Assembly: GCF_003261055.1 (NCBI RefSeq)
Contig: NZ_CP030073.1
Location: 1 to 64,000, forward strand
From: Streptomyces cadmiisoli
GTDB taxonomy: Bacteria; Actinomycetota; Actinomycetes; Streptomycetales; Streptomycetaceae
Length of the DNA stretch: 64,000 nt
Direction of reading: 5' to 3'
The translations under genes and the position numbers were made by a program. Below are positions 35,192 through 43,425 of the stretch, piece by piece. The number at the start of each line of letters is the position of its first letter. Positions within the stretch are counted from its first letter, which is position 1. The notes beneath the pieces are model-generated. The model worked only from the letters and a program-made list of their open reading frames with translations, had not been told where the DNA came from and did no database searches.

Positions 35192-35668
35192 TCAAGAGAT
35201 GACCTCCACGGAATCCGGCCTGGGGAACGGCATCATTTCCCAGCCCGGCGGCCAGCCTTCTCCACGTTGCTCGGACGCCTCGACCTCCAGACGCCGGGGA
35301 ACCCGCCAGATCCACCATTCGGCGTCGTCCTCAGCATGCCCGGGCCACGGAATCGTGGCGCGGCGATACCGCTCGTCGATGCCGTCGAGCTCCGGCCGTC
35401 TGATCTCCTGGACGCGTGCTGGGAGCATCGGCCAGATCTTCGCCAGGACGCCGCGGCACCAGATGTCGTTGCTGAGCTCGGGAGCGCACCACGAGTAGCC
35501 CTCCTCCACCTCGCCGGTGATGCCCTTCCAACGGTCGAACAGCGCGTTGAGGGTGACCCGTTGTCCGCCTGCCCACGTGGGTGCGACCGCGGTGACGGCA
35601 GCCTGCACTGCGTCGTACTCCTCTGTGTTCAGCGCGGGGCTGTCCATGGGCTCGTCCGCTCGATGCAT
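35192..35668 (-). CDS. Hypothetical protein
   Basis: 158 residues if ATG 35668 is used; ATG 35647 (MDSPALNTEEYDAV) is equally plausible. Tryptophan-rich and soluble: LFDRWKGITGEVEEGYSWC, DIWCRGVLAKIWPMLP and EWWIWRVPRRLEVEA. The YSWCAPELSNDIWC segment has two cysteines. It resembles immunity-type small proteins in composition only. The gene is intact between fragments of mobile DNA. Confidence 0.55.
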   Translation of the reverse strand: MHRADEPMDSPALNTEEYDAVQAAVTAVAPTWAGGQRVTLNALFDRWKGITGEVEEGYSWCAPELSNDIWCRGVLAKIWPMLPARVQEIRRPELDGIDERYRRATIPWPGHAEDDAEWWIWRVPRRLEVEASEQRGEGWPPGWEMMPFPRPDSVEVIS

Positions 35669-35732
35669 GCAGCGACTATCGCCTGGTGGTCACGCTGTCT
35701 GCCACTGGCTTTCCCCTGTGCCGCCCGGCGGC

Positions 35733-35763
35733 GACCGGTCAGGCCAGACGGGCCTGACCGGTC
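35733..35763. terminator. Perfect 13-bp hairpin
   Basis: GACCGGTCAGGCC at 35733-35745, loop AGACG, complement at 35751-35763. It could terminate either flanking minus-strand unit. Confidence 0.6.
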
Positions 35764-35768
35764 GGTCA

Positions 35769-36040
35769 CCCCGCCGCTTGGCTGATGCCGGTGTCCCGAT
35801 CGTGGTAGTCGTTCGGCCGGCGAACCGGCTGAGTGCCGAGGTGGACGGTGCGGTCGTCTATCTGGGCGAGGTTGGCTTCGGCGCCGGCGAGGCTGACGTT
35901 GATGCCTTCAACGTCGCCGGGCCAGCCGTCGCGTTCCGCTTCGGCGATGCGGGCGGCAAGGTTGTCGAAGAGTTCGGTGAGGCGGGGCCTGGCGGATTCG
36001 CTCGGTCAGGCACTGCCGGTGGGAGATGACGGTGTGGCTT
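35769..36040 (-). pseudogene. Site-specific recombinase C-terminal fragment
   Basis: The minus strand encodes RLTELFDNLAARIAEAERDG and GDVEGINVSLAGAEANLAQI before a stop near 35769. I recognise this helical tail as typical of Streptomyces transposon-type recombinases/integrases. The catalytic part is missing, and upstream sequence belongs to other mobile genes. Confidence 0.5.
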
Positions 36041-36049
36041 CCTGGGCCG

Positions 36050-36235
36050 TCGTTGCTCCGCGAGTCCAGGAGGAGGGCGTCTCCATCTCAACGGGCAGGA
36101 GGCGGTCGAGGATGGCGGTGGCGAGAACCCCGTCGCCGAAGACCTGGCCCCACTCGCTGAAGGTCTTGTTCGCCGGTGGAGCAGCGGGCGTAGCCGAACA
36201 GGGTCCCGGGCATCGCCGGAGGGTACGTTCAGCCC
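36050..36235 (-). pseudogene. Fused remnants: serine recombinase N-terminus and IstB
   Basis: The minus strand first encodes LFGYARCSTGEQDL, the conserved start of a serine recombinase including the catalytic Ser. Around 36180 another frame continues as KTFSEWGQVFGDGVLATAIL, the conserved end of IS21 helper ATPase IstB. The join falls in a short sequence shared by both (GAACAAGACCT). Confidence 0.55.
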
Positions 36236-36455
36236 CCGGCAATCGGGATTTTCACCGTACGGGTCCACTGCAACTCCGCAGGTCAAGGTCACGCCGGTCG
36301 ACCGGTCTCACCGATAGGTGTACGTAGGGGGTTCCGTTTTGTACGCAGCATCCGCTTGGCGTGGTGGTCAACCGGCCCTCGGTGTGGCCTGGCCGATGAT
36401 TCTTCCGTGCCGTCCTGGTCTGTACGCCGAATACCGACGCACGGGAGGCTGACGC

Positions 36456-37019
36456 ATGCGGAAACTGGTCTTCGCCATGAACCTGAGCCTGGACGGCTAC
36501 ATCGCCGCGCCCGGCGACGACCTCGGCTGGAGCGTGCCGAGCGACGAGCTGTTCCAGTGGTGGTCCGACCGGGTCGACGCGACGGGCCTGGCGCTGTACG
36601 GGCGCAAGCTGTGGAAGACCATGAGCTCCCACTGGCCGACCGCCGACCAGCAGCCGGGTGCCACACCGGCGGCGATCGAGTACGCCGGCCGCTGGCGGGA
36701 CATGCCGAAGGTGGTGTTCTCCACCACGACCAGCACAGTCAACTGGAACACCCGTCTGGTCACCGGCGACGCGGTCACCGAGATCACCAGGCTCAAGGCC
36801 GACGACGGCGGCCCCATGGACATCGGCGGCGCCACACTCGCCGCAGCCGCCATGCGAGCCGGGCTGATCGACGAGTACACGCTCGTCACCCACCCCGTCC
36901 TGGTCGGCGGCGGCACGCCGTTCTTCACAGCCCTGGACAACCGGGTGAACCTCACCCTGGTCGAGACCCGGACGTTTCCCCACGGCGTGATCCTGACCAG
37001 GTACGAGACCAAGCACTGA
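36456..37019 (+). CDS. Dihydrofolate reductase family protein (RibD C-terminal domain)
   Basis: 187 residues from ATG 36456 with the standard opening KLVFAMNLSLDGYIAAPGDD. Later blocks ALYGRKLWKTM, VVFSTTTST, MDIGGATLAAAAMRAGLIDE and HPVLVGGGTPFF are typical of the RibD-C/DHFR-like fold that binds NADPH. Streptomyces carries many such reductases of unknown substrate, and this one should not be equated with FolA. Monocistronic; a 7-bp tandem repeat follows 22 bases after the stop. Intact and codon-typical. Confidence 0.88.
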   Translation: MRKLVFAMNLSLDGYIAAPGDDLGWSVPSDELFQWWSDRVDATGLALYGRKLWKTMSSHWPTADQQPGATPAAIEYAGRWRDMPKVVFSTTTSTVNWNTRLVTGDAVTEITRLKADDGGPMDIGGATLAAAAMRAGLIDEYTLVTHPVLVGGGTPFFTALDNRVNLTLVETRTFPHGVILTRYETKH

Positions 37020-37041
37020 ACCCTCGACGGCGGATCGGCGC

Positions 37042-37104
37042 GGGCACCGGGCACCGGGCACCGGGCACCGGGCACCGGGCACCGGGCACCGGGCACCGGG
37101 CACC
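37042..37104. repeat. 7-bp tandem repeat GGGCACC x9
   Basis: Nine perfect copies of GGGCACC directly downstream of the DHFR-family gene. A perfect microsatellite of this length is a likely slippage hotspot and an assembly risk. No coding or CRISPR role. Confidence 0.95.
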
Positions 37105-37389
37105 CAAGGATCTCTCGGCGCCGTGTTCCGAGGCGATCGGGATACCCCTGCCCGGTCACAGGCGCAGGTAAGAGATCCCCAGCCGGACACCGGTCAGGTC
37201 GTGCTGAGCGGGAGTCTGCTGGTCATGTCGAGTGTTCACCTCGCCGTTGGGCCGGACGTGGGACCACAACAACGGGGCCAGGCCGGACCTGGCCTTGTTG
37301 ACGAGAACGGGCTCTGGCTCAGCTTCTGTGAGCGGCCACGCTGAGTAGAAGGTTGGGGGTGACAGTCCCGGCTGGTTAGGCTCCGGGCC

Positions 37390-37932
37390 GTGAGCGGACC
37401 GGTGTTGGTGATCGAGTTGGCGGAGGCCGTTCCCCGCGTGGCGATCCAGCGGCTGCGCGGGTTCCTGCTTGGCGCCTCGGCACGGTTTGAGGAGAAGCGG
37501 GTCGGCGAGTACGACCTGAACATTCACGCGGAGAGCCTCGGGATCACGGATGCCGGGGACGTAGACGGACGTCGGCCTGTTCTGGTCTCTCTCATGGGGC
37601 CTGGGATCGGTGACGAGGCCGTCTTCGAGGCCGAGCACGCCGACGAAGTCGACCAGGAATCCCTCATCGGCTTCACCCCCACCCACCCGGTCGACGTCGT
37701 CGCGTTCTGCAACCGTCCTGTCGACCACCTCGTCACGGTCCTGCTGACCGCCGCTGTCATGGATGTCATCGGTGGTGTCGCCAACGCCGAACTGCGAGAA
37801 GATCAGGTTTCAGTCGTGGCCGGCCTTCCCGGCATCGTCGCAACGATGACCGATCCGTGGCCCGCCGCGTACGGCTCGGCGGAATTCCTCCGAGCGTGGG
37901 CCCGACAGCCCGGTTTCCGGCTCCTGAAGTAG
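37390..37932 (+). CDS. DUF6368-like hypothetical protein
   Basis: 180 residues from GTG 37390. It begins PVLVIELAEAVPRVAIQRLR and ends AEFLRAWARQPGFRLLK, a C-terminal pattern (FLRAW..HP.F...K) seen in the Streptomyces DUF6368 family. A GDEAVFEAEHADEVDQ acidic stretch and the VVAFCNRPVDHLVTVLLTAA helix fit the same family. Function unknown, possibly immunity-like. Intact; it abuts an ISL3 fragment on the other strand. Confidence 0.62.
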   Translation: MSGPVLVIELAEAVPRVAIQRLRGFLLGASARFEEKRVGEYDLNIHAESLGITDAGDVDGRRPVLVSLMGPGIGDEAVFEAEHADEVDQESLIGFTPTHPVDVVAFCNRPVDHLVTVLLTAAVMDVIGGVANAELREDQVSVVAGLPGIVATMTDPWPAAYGSAEFLRAWARQPGFRLLK

Positions 37933-38335
37933 CCAGAACTCAGCCAGCCGGCGCACGCGTGGAGTACCCGCTTGCGCAGCAACTTGACGCCGGCCCGGCC
38001 GAACATCTGGCGCTTGAGCATCTTGATCCGGTTGGCGTGCCCTTCGACGGCACCCGAGTTCCAGGCCAGGGTCAGTCCGGCGATGACGGCGTCGAGGTCC
38101 CGGGTGATGCCGATGGCGAGGGCGTGGAGGCTGGGCAGGTCGTCCTGCCCGGCGGCGTCGAGCCAGTCGGGCAGGCGCTCGCCCTGGCGCTCGGTGAGCA
38201 TGGTCGCGAAGGAGTGGAGCGGACGTGCCCGGTGAGGGCGTCGATTTCGGGGCAGTGGGCGCGGACAGTCTTGAGCTGGAGCTGTTCGGGCTCAGTGAGG
38301 GTTTCCGGGCGGCGGAGGATCCATCCGGCGACCGT
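37933..38335 (-). pseudogene. ISL3-family transposase, C-terminal half
   Basis: The minus strand encodes TVAGWILRRPETLTEPEQLQ, then after a 5-base insertion near 38215 continues in another frame with MLTERQGERLPDWLDAA and EGHANRIKMLKRQMFGRAG, the C-terminal catalytic Glu block of ISL3 transposases. The gene was split at 38336 by the element ending at 41410; its middle part resumes at 41411. Confidence 0.82.
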
Positions 38336-38341
38336 CCGGGG

Positions 38342-38399
38342 TGGCTGTGACGGTTTGCGTCGGCCCCACCCGGACGGTCGGAAGGGGCCCCACCCGGCG
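38342..38399 (+). repeat. Left terminal inverted repeat of IS21-like unit
   Basis: About 58 bases that match the right end in inverse orientation with roughly six differences and one gap. Shared blocks include GTGACGGTTTG, GTCGGCCCC, CGGACGGTC and GGCCCCACCCGG. Confidence 0.85.
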
Positions 38400-38412
38400 G
38401 CGCGTTTGGGGT

Positions 38413-38514
38413 GTTGACCGCCTCACCTTCAACGGGGCGATCATCGAGAACGGCACCCAGTCCTGCCGCCTCGCTCACACCAAGGCCCGGCAACAGCTCA
38501 AGGCCGTCACCTGA
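38413..38514 (+). pseudogene. istB C-terminal remnant
   Basis: Encodes VDRLTFNGAIIENGTQ and ends with AHTKARQQLKAVT and a stop at 38512-38514, the characteristic end of IS21 helper ATPase IstB. It begins only 13 bases after the left inverted repeat, so istA and nearly all of istB have been deleted. Confidence 0.72.
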
Positions 38515-38535
38515 CCCCGCGGCCCACGCTGGGGC

Positions 38536-38763
38536 TCACGCCTCCCGCTCGGCCCATTCCCGCACCGCGGGAGCCCGCTTCATGCGCGCCGCGATGTCCG
38601 CCTCTGTCGTCGCGTCCAGTGAGCCTTTGCCAACCTCACTCCCGTTGACGATGGGGCGGTGATGGACTCTATGTGTTTTCGGCAGAGCCGGCGGGAGATT
38701 TTCGTGGGTGAACGGTGCCCGAGCCTGGTGTTCCTTGGAACGAGATCTGACGGTCTCAGCCAA
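38536..38763 (-). CDS. Small hypothetical protein (passenger)
   Basis: 75 residues, ATG 38763. Charged and without motif; the last 30 residues (LDATTEADIAARMKRAPAVR) are helical. It could be a remnant rather than a working gene. It lies inside the IS21-like unit. Confidence 0.3.
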   Translation of the reverse strand: MAETVRSRSKEHQARAPFTHENLPPALPKTHRVHHRPIVNGSEVGKGSLDATTEADIAARMKRAPAVREWAEREA

Positions 38764-39018
38764 GCATGTGGGATCTCATGTCCGACTGCCGGGGGGGTGC
38801 ACCATCCATTCCCCGGCGACGAGGGGCACTTCGAAGTTGGGACTGATCACGCTCCCGGAGAGGACATGTGCAACCTCGCCTTGGAGCTGCGCGGCTTCCT
38901 GGAGGCGGATCCGCTGGGATGATCCAAGGTGACCGACCGCTCGCTCCACCACGTACAGCTCATGCCCACCAACACCCGGATGACCCAGCCGGGTTGGTAA
39001 GGGTTTATCTTCTCGGGC

Positions 39019-39909
39019 ATGGATCATCAGGGAGAGTTTCGTCGGGCAGCGCTTGACTTGGGCATCCCGGGCGACGAGATCAGCAGATTCAGCCAGCACC
39101 TTCGTTTGTCGATCGGATTGTCCGTGGGCGGTGGTTCTCCGGTCGGGCAGTTCGGTGGGTTGCCCCGGCTGCCGGTGGGCATGAAGTGGCCGTCCGCCGG
39201 GGACATTCCGTTGCCGTTGCTCCTTTCCGTCGATTGTGGGGCGCTGCCGAGAGTCGACGGCTTCGACCTGCTGGCGGACGGGACGCTGCTCTTCTTCGTG
39301 AACCAGGAGATGGACCATGAGGATGGTTCCGGGAGGTACGCGCGAGTCGTGTATGTACCGGACGGCACCGAAACCGCGGTCGCGGAAGCCCCCGGCTCCG
39401 AGTGTGTCCGCGAGCAGTTCGACGTCAGCGCCGAGCTCAGAGCCGAACTGCCCCTTTGGCTCCAGGAGGGTGACGAGGACGGGGACTGGCACGAGTTCTG
39501 GGAGGATCTCGACTGGGAGGACATGTCGCCCTTCCAGCAGCAGTTGGTTCGGCACATGGAGCGTGACCTGCCGCACCTGGACGAACTTCGTGCTCTGGCC
39601 CACGACCTCTGGCCGTCTGGCGCCGGCGTTGCCATCGGCGGGTATGCCGATGAAGAGGTGATCAACAGCATTGCGGAGCAGACCCTCGCGGGACGCGAGA
39701 AGGAAGGCAAGATCCCAGCCATCCCGATCGCGAAATGGTATTCCCACCTGGAGAAGGAAAAGCACCGGCTGACGAGCGAATGGATATCGCTCGTCAGTGA
39801 AGCCCGGGTCTACGAGGAGTACTGCACGAGTTTTGTGATCCGCCACGATGACTTGGCCGCCGCTCGGGTGGACAAGGCGCTGGCCGTGACCAATTACGAG
39901 GCCCCGTGA
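39019..39909 (+). CDS. DUF1963 (YwqG-like) protein, passenger of IS21-like unit
   Basis: 296 residues from ATG 39019. It has the DUF1963 pattern: SPVGQFGGLPRLPVGMKWP, LLLSVDCGALPRVDG, DGTLLFFVNQEMDH and a late GVAIGGYADEEV segment. The family is found among immunity genes of polymorphic toxin loci and as stand-alone cytoplasmic proteins. The gene is intact and has its own upstream region inside the 3-kb unit, so the unit moves a functional-looking passenger. Acidic composition overall. Confidence 0.82.
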   Translation: MDHQGEFRRAALDLGIPGDEISRFSQHLRLSIGLSVGGGSPVGQFGGLPRLPVGMKWPSAGDIPLPLLLSVDCGALPRVDGFDLLADGTLLFFVNQEMDHEDGSGRYARVVYVPDGTETAVAEAPGSECVREQFDVSAELRAELPLWLQEGDEDGDWHEFWEDLDWEDMSPFQQQLVRHMERDLPHLDELRALAHDLWPSGAGVAIGGYADEEVINSIAEQTLAGREKEGKIPAIPIAKWYSHLEKEKHRLTSEWISLVSEARVYEEYCTSFVIRHDDLAAARVDKALAVTNYEAP

Positions 39910-40086
39910 CCAGGTTCGACGCACCTCTACCACTGGGAGGGGGCTGGCGAAGGCTATTCACAATGGGTGTCCAGGCGTCCGCACCGATGTCCACGGCCGG
40001 GTCGGTGGGGTTCTTGCTGTCGCGGACAGGAACGGTGGGGCAGGCGTCGCTCCGGGCCACCTCGACACACTGAGCTTTTTCTCACC

Positions 40087-40852
40087 TCACTTTGAACTGG
40101 CCAGATGTAGGGCGGGGATGGCTTGGACGAGTGCGGTGATGCGGGTGGTCGAGCACCGGAGTTTACGCAGGAGCCTCCAGGCTTTGAGGGTGGCCATGGC
40201 CTGCTCGACGAGTGCGCGGATCTTCGCGTGGGACCGGTTGACGGCCTTCTGACCGGTGGACAGGGTCCCCCAGCGGCCCCAGTAGGGAGTGCGGACAGTT
40301 CCGTCGGCACCCCGGTACGCCTTGTCCGCCCAGCACTTGATGCCGGTTGTGGCGAGGGCGTCGACGACGCCGTGTTCGCGAGCCGCGCGGACGTCGTGGA
40401 TGGTGCCGGGGAGGGCCGGTGAGGCCCACAGCAGTCGGCCGATGGGATCGGTGAGTATCTGCACGTTCATCCCGTGCTTCTTGTGTTTCCCGGAGTAGAA
40501 GGGCCGGTCCGCGGCGATGCGGTCGATGGGCAGGAGGGTGCCGTCGGGGATCACGAATGCCCTTCGTCGCGGCAGTCCGTGTCGCGTCGGCCAGGGTGGG
40601 TGCGAAGCCGGCCAAGAGCTCGACGGCTTCGGTCGCATATCGGTAGGCGGTCGTGGTGCCGAAACCGAATCCGGCTGCGCGCTGGGCATATGTGTGTCCC
40701 ATGCGGAGGTGGGCGAGGGTTAGCAGGGCCTGGCGACCGGCGCTCAGCAGTCGCCAGCGGGAGCCGATCACACGTCGGTGCTGCCGAGGGCGGGCGGACA
40801 GGGAGCGCAAGGCGGAGCTGGACACGTCGACGCCGGACGGGTAGACAAGCAT
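40087..40852 (-). pseudogene. IS5-family transposase with frameshift
   Basis: The N-terminal HTH half (from about 40852: LLTLAHLRMGHTYAQRAAGF, TTTAYRYATEAVELL) and the DDE half (FVIPDGTLLPIDRIAADRPF, KHKKHGMNVQILTDP, CWADKAYRGADGTV, ALVEQAMATLKAWRLL) are both present but in different frames. The break is near 40563, where one base is gained. A single-base correction would restore a transposase of about 255 residues. It lies inside the IS21-like unit. Confidence 0.8.
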
Positions 40853-40895
40853 GCGGAGCCTCGGGTGGAGACGGTTCTCTTGGTCGAAAACCCAT

Positions 40896-41255
40896 CTACC
40901 AGGGCTTCACCTCGTGGTCAGCCCAACAGCCGATCTGGCCCCGCAAGTTGCAGCTCAGTGTCTCCGGCAGCCCCTGGAAGACGGCGGGCGGGACATCGAG
41001 CAGGCTCAACACCTCCTCGCCGGTCCGGACCGTGAGCAACAGCTCGCACCGCCACTGCGGTGACACTTCCGGCCGATGACTGAGCCGATGCTCCATCGCC
41101 GGGAACAGATAGTGCACCGCCGCGGCCTGGGCGTGCTCCCGCAGCCAGTCGACCGGGAGCCGCTGGCTGAAGCCCAGCCGTGCCGCTTCCTCCTCCAGCA
41201 GCAGGAGCCGGTCGGTGTAGACGGCCCGGATCGTCCGCGGCAGCACTGCAGTCAT
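40896..41255 (-). CDS. Hypothetical protein (passenger)
   Basis: 119 residues from ATG 41255. Helical and soluble: YTDRLLLLEEEAARLGFSQR, AAAVHYLFPAMEHRLSHRPE and CELLLTVRTGEEVLSLLDV. No family was recognised. It starts about 90 bases inside the right inverted repeat, so that repeat may supply its upstream sequence. Confidence 0.55.
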   Translation of the reverse strand: MTAVLPRTIRAVYTDRLLLLEEEAARLGFSQRLPVDWLREHAQAAAVHYLFPAMEHRLSHRPEVSPQWRCELLLTVRTGEEVLSLLDVPPAVFQGLPETLSCNLRGQIGCWADHEVKPW

Positions 41256-41346
41256 GCCGCGGTCATGCCACCAGGCGCGGACGGTGGGGCGACCTCGCGC
41301 CGACAGTTGGAGCCGCTTCAAGCCGTCACACAGCCCCGAATGATCT

Positions 41347-41404
41347 CCGGGTGGGGCCACTTCAGACCGTCCGAGTGGGGGCCGACTCAAACCGTCACGG
41401 CCAC
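41347..41404 (-). repeat. Right terminal inverted repeat of IS21-like unit
   Basis: Inverse of 38342-38399. It ends at 41404, directly before the CCGGGG duplication at 41405-41410. Confidence 0.85.
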
Positions 41405-41410
41405 CGGGGC

Positions 41411-41600
41411 GAGGGCGGTCGGGCCGTCACCGGCCGCGGTGAGGCGCGCTTGCCGTACAGATAGACACCAGCGCGCGTGCTGGTAGCTGCCCTTGTAGCC
41501 GAGTGGCACGATCTCCTTGCACAGCTTCCAGGCGTTGGTGCAGCCCTCGTTCCAGCGGTCGTCGAGGCAGGGCCTGTACTCATCCAGGACGGAAGGGGCG
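41411..41600 (-). pseudogene. ISL3-family transposase, middle fragment
   Basis: The minus strand encodes SVLDEYRPCLDDRWNEGCTN and LCKEIVPLGYKGSYQHARW, then after a frameshift ASPRPVTARPPSPR. This is the segment that continues as TVAGWILRRPETL at 38335 once the IS21-like unit is removed. The N-terminal zinc-finger part is absent upstream. Confidence 0.8.
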
Positions 41601-41725
41601 GCACCGTCTTGCAGCGCCGGCGCCGGGCTGGACGCCACGTCACCCGCTTTGGCATTATCGAACCTGTCACACTTGCCGGGGTGCCGGCGCTGTCCTGCCG
41701 ATCCTTGCAACAAAGAGGGGCCCAG

Positions 41726-42631
41726 ATGTCTGCCGCCGAGCGGCTCGTTGACACCGCGCAGATCGTGTCCGAGTTCAGCACCAGCAAGCCCCGGATCAGC
41801 GAGTGGAGCAACAACCCGGACAGCGGTTTCCCACCGGTCGCACACACCGAGGGCCGCAAACGCTTCTGGCGGCACGACCAGGTCGCACAGTTCTTCGCGC
41901 AGCGCGCCCCGAAGAAGCGCGCGCTGCCGGCCGCGGTACTCGACGCCGACCCGAACGAGCTGCTGACCAAGCGGGAGGTGGCCCAGCTTCTGGGCTACAC
42001 CCGCACGTCCACCATCGACGCCTACGTCCGCGACCGGCCCGGATACTTCCCCGAACCGAACGAGAACACCGACGGCCCGATGTGGCGGCGCGGCACCGTC
42101 GTCGCCTGGGCCGGCAACCGGCCCGGCAAAGGCCGGCGCAGCTCCGCTCCGGGCCCGGCGCTGCCCCCGGTGTCCGCGGACGGTGACCCCGACGAGCTGC
42201 TCGGTACCGCCGAAGTCGCGAGCCTGTTCGGCTACAGCAGCACCGCATCCTTCTCCAGCGCCCTCTACCAGGGACGCATCCCCGAACTTCCCGAGCCCGA
42301 CCTCCTCGAAAAACAAGAGGGCAGCCGGGGCGGACCCCGCAAGAAGTGGCGCCGGGCCACCGCCGTCGCCGCCGCCCGCCGACGCGGAGTCCTGCCCGCC
42401 ACCGGACACGACGACAACGAGGACCTGGTCGGCGCCGCCGAAGCAGCCCGCATCCTCGGATACAAGGACGCCGACAGCCTCCTCAGCGCCCTCGGACACG
42501 GACTTCTGCCCGACCTCCGGCAACCCGACGCATTCCACCACCGCCGCGGCAGCGCCGGACGACCCCGCCAACAGCACTGGAAACGCTCCCGCATCGAAGA
42601 ACTCGCCGCCCGCCGCAACCCGACACCCTGA
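41726..42631 (+). CDS. Multi-repeat helix-turn-helix DNA-binding protein
   Basis: 301 residues from ATG 41726, with GAGGGG 5 bases upstream. Four MerR/excisionase-like helix-turn-helix units follow each other: AQIVSEFSTSKPRISEW, then DELLGTAEVASLFGYSSTAS and two relatives (ELLTKREVAQLLGYTRTST, EDLVGAAEAARILGYKDADS), each with an acidic lead, an (E/A)(V/A)A..(L/I)GY core and a Pro/Asp-rich linker. A basic R/K-rich linker lies between units. Tandem HTH units suit binding to a repeated DNA site, as in plasmid or transfer regulators. Intact. Confidence 0.78.
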   Translation: MSAAERLVDTAQIVSEFSTSKPRISEWSNNPDSGFPPVAHTEGRKRFWRHDQVAQFFAQRAPKKRALPAAVLDADPNELLTKREVAQLLGYTRTSTIDAYVRDRPGYFPEPNENTDGPMWRRGTVVAWAGNRPGKGRRSSAPGPALPPVSADGDPDELLGTAEVASLFGYSSTASFSSALYQGRIPELPEPDLLEKQEGSRGGPRKKWRRATAVAAARRRGVLPATGHDDNEDLVGAAEAARILGYKDADSLLSALGHGLLPDLRQPDAFHHRRGSAGRPRQQHWKRSRIEELAARRNPTP

Positions 42632-43425
42632 CCACACCACCCCACCCACCACCACACCACCGCGATACCGTAAGACCGCGGCACACGGCCAGAGGGAACG
42701 ACGAACACCCGGCGGGCCGGACACCGCACGATGGCCGGCACGGAGAGGCCGGCCACCACTCCGCCGCAAAGCCCCACAGCCCCGCGGCACCGGCCATCAC
42801 CACCCCCCGCCAACCCCGCCAGCACCAACCCCGCCACCCGCCGCAACCCCGACCGGCCACACATCCCGGCAGACCGCCCCGAAGCCGGACACACATCGGT
42901 GCGATGCTCCACTCCGCGACCGCCGCCATCACCCCGCCCACCCGGTCAAGCACAAAACAGCACCGTCATTGGGGTCAAGGGCGAGTCGCAGAAGAGCCGG
43001 CGGTGTCCGGCACCCAGGGCGGGCGCTGACCGGCACATACGCCGCTACCCCGCTCGCCGGTGGGAAACAGCCGCTGTCCCTGCCGGGCTTCCGGGCCGCC
43101 TGCCTGACGCGGCCGCGCAAGACCCAAGAAGGACGAGCCGGAGCCGACATGAGCCGGCGTGGACGCGGCTGACGCCGACGCACCCTACGAGACACCGACC
43201 CACCAGGAGCGACGGCCCGACTTCCAAATCCCCTTCCGTGAAAGCCACAGCGCCCACGTGCCGGCACACTCCCCCTCTCCGAACCCAAAGTTCGCGCATA
43301 CTCCGGCCGAAGGCGCACCTCGTCCCGTTCACCGGGCGTCGGCGCCTCCGCCCGGGGGTGACGCGATCAGGTGTCCGCGCGCTGGGGTATTCAGGTGCTC
43401 GCTGAGATCCTGAGGAGGACGCGTA
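42632..43425. other. Long non-coding stretch with strong C-rich skew
   Basis: About 790 bases with only overlapping low-quality frames on both strands. The first 330 bases are strikingly C/A-rich on the plus strand (CCACCACCACACCACC-like). No hairpin, tRNA or gene is supported. It follows a tandem HTH protein and could include its binding sites, but no repeat is clear. Confidence 0.45.

Larger units (their letters stand above)
38336..41410. mobile_element. IS21-like unit with passenger genes and 6-bp target duplication
   Basis: The unit 38342-41404 (3063 bp) has inverted ends TGGCTGTGACGG... and TGGCCGTGACGG... read inward, and is flanked by CCGGGG at 38336-38341 and 41405-41410. Removing it and one CCGGGG rejoins an ISL3 transposase frame through PSPRTVAGW, which confirms insertion and boundaries. 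The TG/CA ends and the istB tail inside fit the IS21 family. The 5' end of istB and all of istA are gone. The interior instead holds a small gene, a DUF1963 gene, a broken IS5 and a 119-residue gene. Confidence 0.82.

Noticed and set aside
40060..40910. Terminal inverted repeats of the IS5 inside the IS21-like unit
   Set aside because: I compared both flanks and found no convincing matching ends, so the IS5 borders are left undefined.
41387..42790. 467-codon minus-strand frame covering the HTH gene
   Set aside because: Only its last 65 codons (an ISL3 fragment) are meaningful; the rest is a shadow of the tandem HTH gene.
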